Shown here: in pieces, positions 1-9,658 of the stretch
Position numbering within the stretch: position 1 is the first letter of the stretch
Layout of the letters: every line of letters begins with the position of its first letter
Source of the DNA: an uncultured Candidatus Melainabacteria bacterium
GTDB taxonomy: Bacteria; Cyanobacteriota; Vampirovibrionia; Gastranaerophilales; Gastranaerophilaceae
Assembly (NCBI GenBank): GCA_934700385.1
Contig: CAKUXO010000003.1
Location: 34,968 to 98,967, forward strand
Reading direction: 5' to 3'
DNA length: 64,000 bases
Notes under the pieces: generated by a model
The model's database searches: none
The model's input: the letters and a program-made list of their open reading frames with translations, nothing else
Told to the model about the DNA's origin: nothing
Made by a program: the position numbers and the translations under genes

Positions 1-1
1 A

Positions 2-550
2 GGCTTAAAAGAACACTTTGGCGCAATTGCAAAAAGTGTTGATATTCCTATTATTCTATATAATATCCAAGGAAGAACAGGAATTGATATGGCGCCATCA
101 ACAATTGCTTTCTTGGCTAAAGAATACGATAACATTGTTGGGGTTAAACAATCTAACGGAAATTTAGATTTAATTTCTGAAATAAGAATGCAGACTCCTG
201 ATAACTTTATTATTTATTCAGGTGACGATAGCTTAACTCTGCCTATGCTTTCTTTAGGTGCTCATGGGGTTGTTTCAGTTGCTTCTCATGTAGCTGGAAG
301 TCAATTGAAATCAATGATTCGTAACTATAAATCTGGTCAAGTAACGGCAGCATTAAATATGCACAAAATTTTATTCCCGTTATTTAAAAAGATTTTTATG
401 GCGCCTAACCCAACTCCAATTAAAGCGTTATTATCTAAAATGGGCATAATTGAAAACTATGTAAGACGTCCATTAGTTGAATTAAATGAAGATAATCGCC
501 TTGAATTGCTTGAAACTTTAAATAAAGCTATGAATAAAATTAACAATTAA
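2..550 (+). CDS. dapA: 4-hydroxy-tetrahydrodipicolinate synthase, 5'-truncated
   Basis: This is the C-terminal 182 residues of DapA, which condenses pyruvate with aspartate semialdehyde in the lysine/diaminopimelate pathway. The frame is open to the window edge, so the ATG at 89 is internal. Upstream of it the frame reads ILYNIQGRTG, the family segment with the catalytic tyrosine. The usual proline (YN-x-P-G/S-RT) is a glutamine here. GVKQSNGN carries the Schiff-base lysine. DapF of the same pathway lies at 8473, but the two genes are not in one operon. The identification is firm; only the missing N-terminus is unseen. Confidence 0.95.
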   Translation, partial: GLKEHFGAIAKSVDIPIILYNIQGRTGIDMAPSTIAFLAKEYDNIVGVKQSNGNLDLISEIRMQTPDNFIIYSGDDSLTLPMLSLGAHGVVSVASHVAGSQLKSMIRNYKSGQVTAALNMHKILFPLFKKIFMAPNPTPIKALLSKMGIIENYVRRPLVELNEDNRLELLETLNKAMNKINN

Positions 551-594
551 AATTATTTTTAGCAATAAAAATTTTGAGGGGTTTTATTAAAAAT

Positions 595-1614
595 ATGATA
601 ATCCCCTCTTTATTTTTTGTTAATAAAATTTCATCCCCTAAAATAAACAACCTTAAAAATCAAAATGTTGTTAATTTTACTTCAAAAAAAGATTGTTTTG
701 TTTTAAGTTCAAAAGATGATAAACAAACTTTTGACCATGATTTTAGAGAATTTTTATATAACGATAGTTCTAAAATTGAAACAAAATTTAATTCAATTTC
801 AAAAGCAGATTTACTTGAATATGCCAATTTTGGAATACCTTTAAAATATTCAAGAAAAAACTTTTTATATGATATTAATTCAATTCTTCAATCTTCAAAA
901 AATTCTTCTGAAATTTTTAATCGCTTAGGAGTTGACCCCCTTTATATTGATGATAAATTAGTCGGCTGGAATGGAAATTTTAATCTATCTTCTCTTGATA
1001 AAAATGATAAAATTCAAAATAGAGTTTTAAATTGCGCTAATGAATTCTTTTTTAAAAACAGCGTTCAAACTAAAGATAAAGAGTTAAATGAGGCGCTAAA
1101 TTCAATAATAAAAAATGTTCCAGAGTTTATTAATGTTATTGGTAGAACGCAACATTCTACCCATGGTCAAACTCTTGATATTCATATTTTATCAACTTTG
1201 TGGGCATTATTTCAAAATTATGATTTTTCAAATTTAGCCCCTCAAGATAAAACAAAACTAAAAATGGCATTATTATTGCATGATGTTGCTAAAAAAGAAG
1301 GCGTAGTTGACCCAACTCACCCATATAATTCATCAATTATGGCAAAAGAAATTTTAGAAAAGAAAGATATTAACGCAGAAATTTGTGAAGATATCTGTTC
1401 TTTAATTAAAACACATCATTGGCTTGCTGATTATAACACTGGGCGCTTAACTCCAAAAGAAACAGCAGAATTATTTAAAGATAAAAATACTTGGAATTTA
1501 GCTCAAATTATGACAGAAGTTGACTTAAAGGGCGGAAGTCCTAAGATATATTCAATGTTTGCGCCACTTTTATCTCCTTGGCGACTTGAAAATATAACAA
1601 AAAACTTTAATTAA
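595..1614 (+). CDS. HD-domain metal-dependent phosphohydrolase family protein
   Basis: This 339-residue protein has a C-terminal HD domain. Ordered metal-ligand candidates are the His in DIHILST, the HD pair in LLHDVAKK, the His in DPTHP and the HH pair in KTHHW, roughly residues 195-285. Such domains cleave phosphate esters or nucleotides; the substrate here is unknown. The N-terminal half is rich in Lys, Ser and Asn and matches no domain I know. A TTG at 574 would add seven residues, but GAGGGG at 576-581 then falls inside the gene. I prefer the ATG at 595 with that sequence as a distant ribosome site. It starts 44 bases after dapA. Confidence 0.7.
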   Translation: MIIPSLFFVNKISSPKINNLKNQNVVNFTSKKDCFVLSSKDDKQTFDHDFREFLYNDSSKIETKFNSISKADLLEYANFGIPLKYSRKNFLYDINSILQSSKNSSEIFNRLGVDPLYIDDKLVGWNGNFNLSSLDKNDKIQNRVLNCANEFFFKNSVQTKDKELNEALNSIIKNVPEFINVIGRTQHSTHGQTLDIHILSTLWALFQNYDFSNLAPQDKTKLKMALLLHDVAKKEGVVDPTHPYNSSIMAKEILEKKDINAEICEDICSLIKTHHWLADYNTGRLTPKETAELFKDKNTWNLAQIMTEVDLKGGSPKIYSMFAPLLSPWRLENITKNFN

Positions 1615-1703
1615 ATTCAAAAAAGTTTTTATTTGTAAAACAAGGGCTTTTTTGATAAAATTTAATAAAATTGTGCTAAAGTAATAGAAATTGGAGGAAA
1701 TAA

Positions 1704-4346
1704 ATGCAAAAACGTGTATGGCTTTTTAGAGAAGGCAATGCAGACATGAGAAATCTCCTTGGCGGTAAGGGTGCTAACTTAGCTGAAATGACAAACTTAG
1801 GTTTGCCTGTACCTCCCGGGTTAACAATTACCACTGAAGTATGCATGGAATACATTAACCAAGGTAACAAAATGCCTGATGGTTTAATGGATGAAGTTAA
1901 AGCAGCTTTAGCCGATGTAGAAAATCAGACAGGTAAAAAATTTGGCGATAGCCAAAACCCTCTTTTAGTATCTGTTCGTTCAGGTGCAAGAGTTTCAATG
2001 CCGGGGATGATGGAAACAATCCTTAACCTTGGTTTAAATGATGAAACTGTTGAAGCGATGATAAAATTAACAAATAATCCTCGTTTTTGCTATGACAGTT
2101 ATAGAAGATTTTTAACCATGTTCGGTTCAGTTGCTTGGGATATGGATAGACAAAAATATTTTGAATCTGAAGTTGAACGTGTTAAAGAGCGTGAAGGCGT
2201 TAAAGAAGATACTCAAGTTTCGGCTGATGGCTGGAAATCTTTAATTCCTATTTATAAAAATATTATTAAAGAAGTAACAGGGCGTGAATTTCCACAAGAC
2301 CCATTTGTTCAATTACAAGAAGCTATTGAAGCAGTTTTCCGTTCTTGGAATATTCCTCGTGCGGTTGCTTATAGAACAATGAACAAAATCGACCATAACT
2401 TCGGTACTGCTGTTAATGTTCAAACAATGGTATTTGGTAATATGGGTGATGACTGTGCTACAGGTGTTTCATTCACAAGAAACCCTGCAACAGGCGAAAA
2501 CAAATTCTATGGTGAATATTTAACAAATGCACAAGGTGAAGACGTTGTTGCAGGTATTAGAACACCAAAACCAATTTGCGAATTAGAAACAGAAATGCCT
2601 GATTTATATCGTCAATATGTTGACATCGCTAAAAAACTTGAAAACGGTTATAAAGATGTTCAAGATATGGAATTTACGATTGAAAAAGGTAAATTATATA
2701 TTCTTCAAACAAGAAGTGGTAAAAGAACTGCTGCAGCTGCAATTAGAATTGCTGTTGAAATGGAAAAAGAAGGAATCATTACAAAAGAACGTGCTATTCA
2801 ATTAGTTGATCCTTATGCAGTAAATCAAATTTTACTTCCTTGTTTTGATGCTAATGCGCTAAAACAAGCTCATATTGTGGCTCATGGCGTTAACGCTTCT
2901 CCTGGGGCAGCTGTTGGTAAAATTGTATTTAACACAGACGAAGCAGCTCAACGTGGCGAAGCAGGTGAAAAAGTTATCTTAGTTAGAATTGAAACTTGCC
3001 CAGATGATATCCACGGTATGGCAGTTGCACAAGGTGTTTTAACCTTAAGAGGCGGTGCAACATCTCACGCAGCTGTTGTTGCAAAAGGTATGGGTAAACC
3101 ATGCGTAGCAGGTTGTGAAGATATGAAAATTGACCTTGAAAAAGAAACCCTAACAGGTGCTGATGGCACAATCTATAAAAAAGATGACATCATCTCTCTT
3201 GATGGCGGTAAAGGTCTTGTTATGGATGGCGCTATTAAATTAGCAGACGCTCAAATTGATGATAACTTTAAAACTTTCTTCACTTGGGTTAATGAAATTA
3301 AAACAATGACAATTGAAGCTAATGCTGATACTGTTAAAGATGTTGAAAATGCTCTTAAATTCCACGCAGAAGGCGTTGGTTTATGTAGAACAGAACACAT
3401 GTTTATGGATCCTGATAGACTTCCTTGGGTTCAAAAAATGATTATAGCAGGAACTAAAGAAGCTAGAAAAGAAGCTCTAGATAAACTTCTTCCAATGCAA
3501 TATGATGATTTTTATGGAATGTTTAAAGCACTTGGTGAAAGACCTTTAACAATCCGTCTTTTAGACCCACCACTTCATGAATTCTTACCATCTAAAGAGG
3601 AATTAATCGCTCAAGTTGCAGCTAAAAAAGTTCTAAAACAAGATTATACAGAAGAACAAAACCTTTTAACTATTGTTGAAGGCTTATCTGAATCTAATCC
3701 AATGATGGGACTTCGTGGTTGCAGACTTGGTTTAACATATCCTGAAATCAATGAAATGCAAGTAAGAGCAATCTTCAGCGCAGCTTGTGACGTTAAAAAA
3801 GAAGGAATTAACGTAATGCCTTATGTTATGATTCCTTTAATTGGACACGTTAATGAACTTAAAACCGCAAAAGACATCCTAGTTAAAGTTGCAAAAGATG
3901 TAATGCAAGAAAAGGGTGTTGAATTAGAATATAAATTCGGTACTATGATTGAAATTCCTCGTGCAGCCTTAACAGCAGATGAAATTGCACCTTATGCTGA
4001 ATTCTTCTCATTTGGTACAAATGACTTAACTCAAATGACATTTGGTTATTCAAGAGATGACGCAGAAGGTAAATTCTTAAAACGTTATGTTGAACAAAAA
4101 ATCTTACCATATAACCCATTTGATACACTTGATTTCAAAGGCGTTGGTCAATTAATTGAAATGTCTATGGAAAAAGGTAAAGCAATTAATCCAAAATTAA
4201 TTGGTGGTATTTGTGGTGAACATGGTGGCGACCCTGATAGTGTTAAATTTGCACATAAAATCGGTCTAAATTATGTTTCTTGTTCACCGTTTAGAATTCC
4301 TCAAGCAGCTCTAGCTGCTGCTCAAGCGGTAATTGAAAACAAATAA
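1704..4346 (+). CDS. ppdK: Pyruvate, phosphate dikinase
   Basis: PPDK interconverts pyruvate, ATP and phosphate with PEP, AMP and pyrophosphate. At 880 residues it is full length. The N-terminal nucleotide-binding domain shows GGKGANLAEM and SVRSGARVSMPG. The swivelling phosphohistidine is His455 in GGATSHAAVV. The C-terminal PEP/pyruvate barrel shows GTNDLTQMTFG and the catalytic Cys837 in GGICGEHGG. GGAGG at 1693-1697 sits six bases before the ATG. It is a single-gene unit closed by a strong terminator at 4369. A pyrophosphate-linked enzyme like this is common in anaerobic and fermentative bacteria, which agrees with the Etf genes nearby. Confidence 0.97.
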   Translation: MQKRVWLFREGNADMRNLLGGKGANLAEMTNLGLPVPPGLTITTEVCMEYINQGNKMPDGLMDEVKAALADVENQTGKKFGDSQNPLLVSVRSGARVSMPGMMETILNLGLNDETVEAMIKLTNNPRFCYDSYRRFLTMFGSVAWDMDRQKYFESEVERVKEREGVKEDTQVSADGWKSLIPIYKNIIKEVTGREFPQDPFVQLQEAIEAVFRSWNIPRAVAYRTMNKIDHNFGTAVNVQTMVFGNMGDDCATGVSFTRNPATGENKFYGEYLTNAQGEDVVAGIRTPKPICELETEMPDLYRQYVDIAKKLENGYKDVQDMEFTIEKGKLYILQTRSGKRTAAAAIRIAVEMEKEGIITKERAIQLVDPYAVNQILLPCFDANALKQAHIVAHGVNASPGAAVGKIVFNTDEAAQRGEAGEKVILVRIETCPDDIHGMAVAQGVLTLRGGATSHAAVVAKGMGKPCVAGCEDMKIDLEKETLTGADGTIYKKDDIISLDGGKGLVMDGAIKLADAQIDDNFKTFFTWVNEIKTMTIEANADTVKDVENALKFHAEGVGLCRTEHMFMDPDRLPWVQKMIIAGTKEARKEALDKLLPMQYDDFYGMFKALGERPLTIRLLDPPLHEFLPSKEELIAQVAAKKVLKQDYTEEQNLLTIVEGLSESNPMMGLRGCRLGLTYPEINEMQVRAIFSAACDVKKEGINVMPYVMIPLIGHVNELKTAKDILVKVAKDVMQEKGVELEYKFGTMIEIPRAALTADEIAPYAEFFSFGTNDLTQMTFGYSRDDAEGKFLKRYVEQKILPYNPFDTLDFKGVGQLIEMSMEKGKAINPKLIGGICGEHGGDPDSVKFAHKIGLNYVSCSPFRIPQAALAAAQAVIENK

Positions 4347-4368
4347 TTAATTATCTATATAACTTTTT

Positions 4369-4408
4369 ATAGCGCTCTTTAATTTAAGGGCGCTATTTTA
4401 TTTTCTTT
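4369..4408 (+). terminator. Intrinsic terminator of ppdK
   Basis: ATAGCGC (4369-4375) pairs with GCGCTAT (4390-4396). The stem extends inward by one T-G wobble and three pairs to 11 bp around a six-base loop. A T-rich run (TTTATTTTCTTT) follows at once. It lies 22 bases after the ppdK stop. Confidence 0.85.
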
Positions 4409-4436
4409 AAAACTAGCGCTTTTTGCATTTTTAGCC

Positions 4437-4442
4437 TATAAT
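4437..4442 (+). promoter_or_regulatory. -10 box of the TPR gene, probable leaderless start
   Basis: A perfect TATAAT ends seven bases before the ATG at 4450, so transcription should begin at or next to the start codon. No -35 match is visible at 16-18 bases, and no Shine-Dalgarno sequence precedes the ATG. Confidence 0.5.
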
Positions 4443-4449
4443 ATATGTC

Positions 4450-6237
4450 ATGGAAAAGACAAATTTAATGATTGATGAAGCGATAGATTTAATAAATAAT
4501 GAGGATTATAACTCTGCGCAAAGACTTTTAGAAAAAGTTATAAATGAAGACAATAAAAACATTGAAGCCTATAAAAACTTAGGCTTATGTTTAATTAATT
4601 CTGATAATCCAACCCAAGCACTTGACGCATTTAAAAAAGCGGTTGAATTAGATGAAACAGACGCCACTTCTGTTTTTTATCTTGCTAATTGCTATAATAG
4701 AGTTGGCGAAAAAGAACTTGCAATTGAAAATTTTGAAAAAGTAATTGAATTAAGAAAAAATTACCTTGACGCATATAAAAGTCTTGCAATGATTTACATT
4801 GAGTTTGCAAGAATTGATGAAGCAATTAGCTTAGTTGAATCTGCAATTGAAAATCCTGAAATTGAAATGGATTGTTCAACATATAACATAATTGCAACTG
4901 CTTATATGATTAAAAAAGATTTTTCAAATGCAATTAAATATTTTTCTGAAGCATTAAAAATCAATCCTGAGAATGTTCAAATTTTAAACAGCTATGCCAT
5001 TTCAAATATGAATATCGGTGAATTTGAAAAGGCAATTGAAGCGCTTGATAAAGCTCTTGAAATTGAACCTGAAAATTCTCTAACAAACTATAACCTTGGA
5101 ATTATTAACCAAGTAATTGGAAATCACCTAAAAGCGCTTGAATATTTTAAAGAATCTTATAGAATAGAGCCATCAATTACAATGCTTGCAACCCTAGCTA
5201 ATGCTGCATTAAATGCTAATGACGCTGAGTTAGCTAAAACATTATATTCAAATCTTGTAATGGCATATCCTAATAATTCAAAATATAGAACTTCTTATGT
5301 TGAAGCGCTTGAATTAACGGGAGATTATTCTCAAGGGCTTGAAAACGTTAATCAGCTTTTAACTTTTGATGAAAAAAATATTTCTTTAATTAAGAAAAAA
5401 GGTGCTTTCTTAAGAAAATTAGGTAAACACGAAGAATCAATCGCCACTTTTCAAACTCTTTTAAATCGTGGCAAAATTGATGTTGAAGTATATTATAACC
5501 TTGCTTTTAATTACGTTGAAACGCAAGATTATGACAACGCAAAAGAAATGTTTAAAAAATGTATTATCTTAGAACCTCAAAACCCTTATGCTCATAAAGA
5601 TTTAGGTGTTTTATATTTAAAAATGAATCTTTACGATTGGGCAGTTGATGAAATGGAAGAAGCAATCAAACTTGAAGATGATGTTGCTGAATTTTATTAT
5701 TCTTTAGGGGTTGCATATTTAATGTTAAGTAGGGTTGATGATTCTAAAAAAGCTCTTTTAAAAGCAATTGAATTAGAACCGAATAACCCAGATACTTTAA
5801 GCTATTTAGGTTACATTTATTTAACCGAAAGAGATTTTGATAAAGCCTATGAATATTTAGAAAAATCAATTAAAATAGCGCCTGATAACTTTTTATCTAA
5901 AATCAATATGGCAAAATATTATTTTCAACTTAAAAAATATGACGTTGCAAAAGAACTTCTAATCGATTGTGTTGAAAAAACAAAAGATGATGAAACAATG
6001 AATATGCTTGCTATTTGTTATTTAGAAGAAAAAGATTATGAAAGTGCTATGGGATTATTTTCAAAATTAATTGTAAATTATCCTAAAAATCATATTTTAT
6101 TAACAAATTTAGCTCGTTGCGAATTTGAATGTAATAAAAAAGATAAAGCGCAAGAACACTTAAGACAGGCTTTATTGATTTTTGATGATTACAAAGAAGC
6201 GCTTGATTTATTAAAGGAGATTAATTGTGGCAAATAA
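4450..6237 (+). CDS. Cytoplasmic tetratricopeptide-repeat protein
   Basis: This 595-residue protein is built almost wholly of about sixteen 34-residue TPR helix pairs, with recurring A-x-A-Y/F-x-x-A-I and L-E-P/N-P-x-N spacing. It has no signal peptide, membrane segment or enzymatic domain, so it is probably a protein-protein scaffold; its partners are unknown. Its last 11 bases overlap trpS, which suggests shared transcription and coupled translation with trpS, the M20 peptidase and dapF. The upstream -10 box suggests a leaderless mRNA. The fold is certain and the function is not. Confidence 0.85.
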   Translation: MEKTNLMIDEAIDLINNEDYNSAQRLLEKVINEDNKNIEAYKNLGLCLINSDNPTQALDAFKKAVELDETDATSVFYLANCYNRVGEKELAIENFEKVIELRKNYLDAYKSLAMIYIEFARIDEAISLVESAIENPEIEMDCSTYNIIATAYMIKKDFSNAIKYFSEALKINPENVQILNSYAISNMNIGEFEKAIEALDKALEIEPENSLTNYNLGIINQVIGNHLKALEYFKESYRIEPSITMLATLANAALNANDAELAKTLYSNLVMAYPNNSKYRTSYVEALELTGDYSQGLENVNQLLTFDEKNISLIKKKGAFLRKLGKHEESIATFQTLLNRGKIDVEVYYNLAFNYVETQDYDNAKEMFKKCIILEPQNPYAHKDLGVLYLKMNLYDWAVDEMEEAIKLEDDVAEFYYSLGVAYLMLSRVDDSKKALLKAIELEPNNPDTLSYLGYIYLTERDFDKAYEYLEKSIKIAPDNFLSKINMAKYYFQLKKYDVAKELLIDCVEKTKDDETMNMLAICYLEEKDYESAMGLFSKLIVNYPKNHILLTNLARCEFECNKKDKAQEHLRQALLIFDDYKEALDLLKEINCGK

Positions 6238-7237
6238 AGAAAGAATTATGTCGGGAATGCGCCCAACAGGCAAACTTCATTTAGGACATTATTTTGGAGT
6301 TTTGAAAAATTGGGTTGAATTACAAAATCAATTTGAAAGCTATTTTTTTATTGCCGATTGGCACGCTTTAACCACAAAATATAATCAAACTCAAGATTTA
6401 GCGCAAAATGTTAAAGACGTATTATTAGACTGGGTTGCTTCTGGAATTGATCCAGAAAAATCAACAATCTATCTTCAATCTTTTGTGCCTGAAACAGCGC
6501 AATTACACATCTATCTTTCAATGATTACTCCTCAAAATTGGGTTGAAAGAGATCCAACCTTAAAAGATTTAGCTAAAATTATGAAAGATAAACAAGAAAA
6601 TCTTTCAAACTTATCTTATGGATTGTTTGGCTATCCTGTTTTAATGACAGCTGATATTTTATTATTCAACACAAACTTTGTTCCTGTAGGAATTGATCAA
6701 GTGGCACACGTTGAATTAACTCGTGATATAGCAAGAAGATTTAATAATGTTTATGGGGTTGATTATTTTGTTGAACCAACTCCAAAATTAACCCAAATTC
6801 CACTAATGAAAGGTTTAGATGGAAATAAAATGGGTAAATCTTTTAATAACGATATTAAAATTTCAGATGATGAAGAAACAACCTTAAAGAAAATTAGAAC
6901 AGGAATTACTGATAGAAATAGAATTAGAAAAGATGATAAAGGTAATCCTGAAAACTGTGAAGTAATCTATGACTATTGGAAAATTTTTGGAACTAATGAA
7001 GAAGTTGAAGAAATTTGTTCAGGCTGCAAAAACGCAACAATGGGCTGTATGGAATGTAAAAAACGTCTTGCTCAAAAAGTGAATGATTACTTTAAACCAA
7101 TTAGAGAAAAAAGAAAAGAACTTGAAAATAATGACGCTTTGATTAAAGAAATTATATATGATGGCTCTAAAAAAGCAAGAATCAAAGCTCAAGAAACCAT
7201 TAAAGGCGTTGAAGAAGCTGTTAGAATGTTTAAATAG
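6227..7237 (+). CDS. trpS: Tryptophanyl-tRNA synthetase, iron-sulfur motif type
   Basis: Class I synthetase charging tRNA-Trp; 336 residues, normal for the family. The GTG start is fixed by AAAGGAG at 6213-6219, seven bases upstream. The HIGH-type signature is in PTGKLHLGHY and the KMSKS loop is KMGKS. The C-terminal domain carries Cys244, Cys267, Cys274 and Cys277, which is exactly C-x22-C-x6-C-x2-C. That is the spacing known for the 4Fe-4S cluster of Thermotoga maritima TrpRS. Cys264 is an additional cysteine between them. It overlaps the upstream TPR gene by 11 bases and is followed 9 bases later by the peptidase. Confidence 0.95.
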   Translation: MANKERIMSGMRPTGKLHLGHYFGVLKNWVELQNQFESYFFIADWHALTTKYNQTQDLAQNVKDVLLDWVASGIDPEKSTIYLQSFVPETAQLHIYLSMITPQNWVERDPTLKDLAKIMKDKQENLSNLSYGLFGYPVLMTADILLFNTNFVPVGIDQVAHVELTRDIARRFNNVYGVDYFVEPTPKLTQIPLMKGLDGNKMGKSFNNDIKISDDEETTLKKIRTGITDRNRIRKDDKGNPENCEVIYDYWKIFGTNEEVEEICSGCKNATMGCMECKKRLAQKVNDYFKPIREKRKELENNDALIKEIIYDGSKKARIKAQETIKGVEEAVRMFK

Positions 7238-7246
7238 GAGTTAAAA

Positions 7247-8464
7247 ATGGATATTATTGAAATTTTTGAACAATTGGTTAAAATTCCATCCCCATCTTTG
7301 GGTGAAATTAATGTTTCAAATAAAATAATGGAATATACATATATTAATGGCATTAACGCTTTTTATGATGATTATCAAAATTTAATTATAAAAATTCCTG
7401 CAAACGCTGAAGGTAAAAAACCGCTTTTACTTTCAAGCCACATGGATGTTGTGGGAAACAGCTCACCAATCAACTTAAGATTAAGTGAAGATAAAAAATT
7501 TATTGAAACAGATAAAACAAGAACCCTTGGGGCAGATGATAAAGCAGGTGTAACTGTTGCCCTTGCTTTGGCAATATATCTTGCTCAAAACCCAGAAATT
7601 AAACACGGCGGACTTGAAATTGTCCTAACTCGTGATGAAGAAACAAATATGTCTGGAATTAAACATGTTAAATTTTCTGAACTTGAAAGCGATAACGTTT
7701 TAGTTTTGGATTCAGACGCTTTGGGTAATTTTGAAATAGCAGGTGCCGGTTATACAATTTTAGATATTGAAGTAAATGCCACTCTTGGCGGTCATAGCGG
7801 AAATGATATCCAAGATAAGAAAAGATATAATGCAGCAAAACTAATTGCAGATTTGATTTCAAAAATGCCAAATGGCGCTTATAAAGTTGAAAAAGGCTTT
7901 ACAATAACATCATGTAACCTTGGTTCAATTGTTGCAGGCGCTACTGATATTGGTATTGAAAGACTTTTAGATATGGAAAACCCTGAAAAACCATATTCTA
8001 AAACATTAATTTCAAAATGCGCTAATAATGTAATTAACACTTCTGCTTATGCTCAATATTCCCTAAGAAGTTCAGTTAAAAAATATGAAGAAGAATTAAT
8101 CGGCAAATTCCAAAAAGAAATTGATAAATTTAATAAAAAATATAAAGAGCTTGCAAACGCTAAAATGACTGTTAAAACTCATCTTTTACCTTTTGAAAAA
8201 TCGCCAAATCAAAAAATGGCACAAATTGCTAAAGTTGCAGCTCAAAAAATTAATATTCCAATTAAAATTCAATCTTTCCATGCTGGTGCTGAAACTCATA
8301 TTTACGCTAACAAAGAAAATAAATATGGTGAAAAATTTAAACCTGTTTTAGTTGGAGTTGCAAACATTTATTCAATGCATTCAATTAATGAAAAAATGGA
8401 AATTGAAAGCCTTAAAAAAGGATATGAATTTATAAAAGAAATATTTTTAGAATATAACAAATAG
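7247..8464 (+). CDS. M20 family di/tripeptidase
   Basis: This 405-residue zinc peptidase resembles PepT and PepD. Metal-binding and catalytic segments appear in order: SSHMDVV (first His and Asp), LGADDKAG (bridging Asp), TRDEETN (catalytic Glu pair), LDSDALG (Asp) and a C-terminal HAGAETH (His). The dimerisation domain begins near GGHSGNDI, which is more PepD-like, while the length and the ADDKAG segment are more PepT-like. I therefore leave the symbol open. No signal peptide is present, so it likely degrades small peptides in the cytoplasm. AGGAG precedes the ATG, and dapF starts 9 bases downstream. Confidence 0.88.
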   Translation: MDIIEIFEQLVKIPSPSLGEINVSNKIMEYTYINGINAFYDDYQNLIIKIPANAEGKKPLLLSSHMDVVGNSSPINLRLSEDKKFIETDKTRTLGADDKAGVTVALALAIYLAQNPEIKHGGLEIVLTRDEETNMSGIKHVKFSELESDNVLVLDSDALGNFEIAGAGYTILDIEVNATLGGHSGNDIQDKKRYNAAKLIADLISKMPNGAYKVEKGFTITSCNLGSIVAGATDIGIERLLDMENPEKPYSKTLISKCANNVINTSAYAQYSLRSSVKKYEEELIGKFQKEIDKFNKKYKELANAKMTVKTHLLPFEKSPNQKMAQIAKVAAQKINIPIKIQSFHAGAETHIYANKENKYGEKFKPVLVGVANIYSMHSINEKMEIESLKKGYEFIKEIFLEYNK

Positions 8465-8472
8465 GAAAACGT

Positions 8473-9270
8473 ATGGGAATTAAATTTGAAAAATGGCATG
8501 GATTAGGAAATGATTTCATTATTTTGTTTGATGATATCGCAACTTCTGATTTAGCTATAAAAATGTGTGACAGAAATTTTGGAATAGGCGCAGATGGCTT
8601 ATTTTGCCCAACAAAATCTGATAATGCTGACATCGCTTGGAAATTTTTTAATTCAGATGGCACAATTGCTCAAATGTGCGGAAATGGCATAAGATGTTTT
8701 GCAAAATTTGTTAAAAACCATGGCTTTATTGATAAAAATAAATTTTCTGTTGAAACATTAGCTGGAATAATCACCCCTGAAATACTTGAAAATGGTAATG
8801 TTTTAGTGGATATGGGTGAACCAATTGTAGCGCCTGAATTAATTCCTGTTAATGCTGAAGACCCTATGAATTTTGAAATTCAAGGTTTTAGTGCAAGCGC
8901 TGTTTCAATGGGAAATCCACATTGTGTTATTTTTACACAAGAAGATTCAAAAGAACTTGCGCTTAAATATGGCGCACAAATTGAAACAGATTCACTTTTC
9001 CCTCAAAAAACAAATGTTGAATTTGTGAATGTTTTATCTCAAAGTAGAATTAAAATGAACGTTTGGGAAAGAGGCTGCGGCATAACTCTTGCTTGTGGCA
9101 CAGGCGCTTGTGCTTGTACCGTTGTGGGGGTTAAAAAAGGCTTAATCAATAGAAAATGTGACGTTGTTCTTCCTGGGGGAGTTTTAAATATTAACTACAA
9201 TGAAGAAGATAACCACGTTTATATGCAAGGCGAAGCAAAATGTGTATTTAAAGGAGAATTTGAAGCTTAA
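8473..9270 (+). CDS. dapF: Diaminopimelate epimerase
   Basis: It converts LL- to meso-diaminopimelate for peptidoglycan and lysine synthesis. The 265-residue length is typical. The N-terminus KWHGLGNDFI is the family signature. The two catalytic cysteines are Cys69 in QMCGNGIR and Cys208 in LACGTGAC. The ATG at 8473 lies 9 bases after the peptidase stop, so the gene ends the TPR-trpS-peptidase-dapF unit. About 50 bases later a separate promoter drives rpsF. Confidence 0.96.
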   Translation: MGIKFEKWHGLGNDFIILFDDIATSDLAIKMCDRNFGIGADGLFCPTKSDNADIAWKFFNSDGTIAQMCGNGIRCFAKFVKNHGFIDKNKFSVETLAGIITPEILENGNVLVDMGEPIVAPELIPVNAEDPMNFEIQGFSASAVSMGNPHCVIFTQEDSKELALKYGAQIETDSLFPQKTNVEFVNVLSQSRIKMNVWERGCGITLACGTGACACTVVGVKKGLINRKCDVVLPGGVLNINYNEEDNHVYMQGEAKCVFKGEFEA

Positions 9271-9316
9271 TTATTAAGCAAAATTCACCTAAATTAATTT
9301 TTTTCTTGTCAATATC

Positions 9317-9345
9317 TTGTGTTCGTGCTAAATTTAGGCTATATT
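9317..9345 (+). promoter_or_regulatory. Promoter of rpsF-ssb-rpsR
   Basis: TTGTGT (9317-9322), a 17-base spacer and TATATT (9340-9345) make a good housekeeping promoter. The predicted start near 9352 leaves a leader of about 16 bases, just enough for AAAGGAG (9356-9362). That is too short for the S6:S18 autoregulatory leader known in some bacteria. Confidence 0.6.
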
Positions 9346-9367
9346 GACAAAAACTAAAGGAGATAAA

Positions 9368-9658
9368 ATGAAAAAATACGAATTATTTACAATAATTAAA
9401 CCTAATTTAGATAACGAAGAAGCTGATAAAGTTTTAGCTCGTGTTGAAGAAATTGTTAAATCAATCGGCGGAAACGTTGTTAATTGCGATAAAATGGGCA
9501 GAAAAAAATTAGCTTATGAAATTCAAGGTTTTGTTGATGGTTTCATGGTTAATCAAATCGTTGAAGTTCCTGCTGATAAAATTGTTGAATTAAAAAGACA
9601 AATTAAATTAACTGATTCAATCATCAGAGTTATGTTTACAACAAAGGAATGTGCATAG
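9368..9658 (+). CDS. rpsF: 30S ribosomal protein S6
   Basis: S6 (96 residues) binds S18 on the platform of the small subunit. The N-terminus MKKYELFTIIKPNL and the GRKKLAYEI segment are typical. I start it at the ATG at 9368 because AAAGGAG lies five bases upstream. An in-frame TTG at 9344 would overlap the -10 box and bury the ribosome site. The stop is directly abutted by the ssb start. The rpsF-ssb-rpsR order is widely conserved. Confidence 0.97.
   Translation: MKKYELFTIIKPNLDNEEADKVLARVEEIVKSIGGNVVNCDKMGRKKLAYEIQGFVDGFMVNQIVEVPADKIVELKRQIKLTDSIIRVMFTTKECA

Noticed and set aside
89..550. dapA as a short complete gene starting at the ATG at 89
   Set aside because: The same frame is open to the left edge and encodes conserved DapA sequence, so the gene is cut by the window.
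9346..9367. S6:S18 autoregulatory leader before rpsF
   Set aside because: The predicted leader is only about 16 bases and cannot hold the structure; no such sequence is seen before rpsR either.
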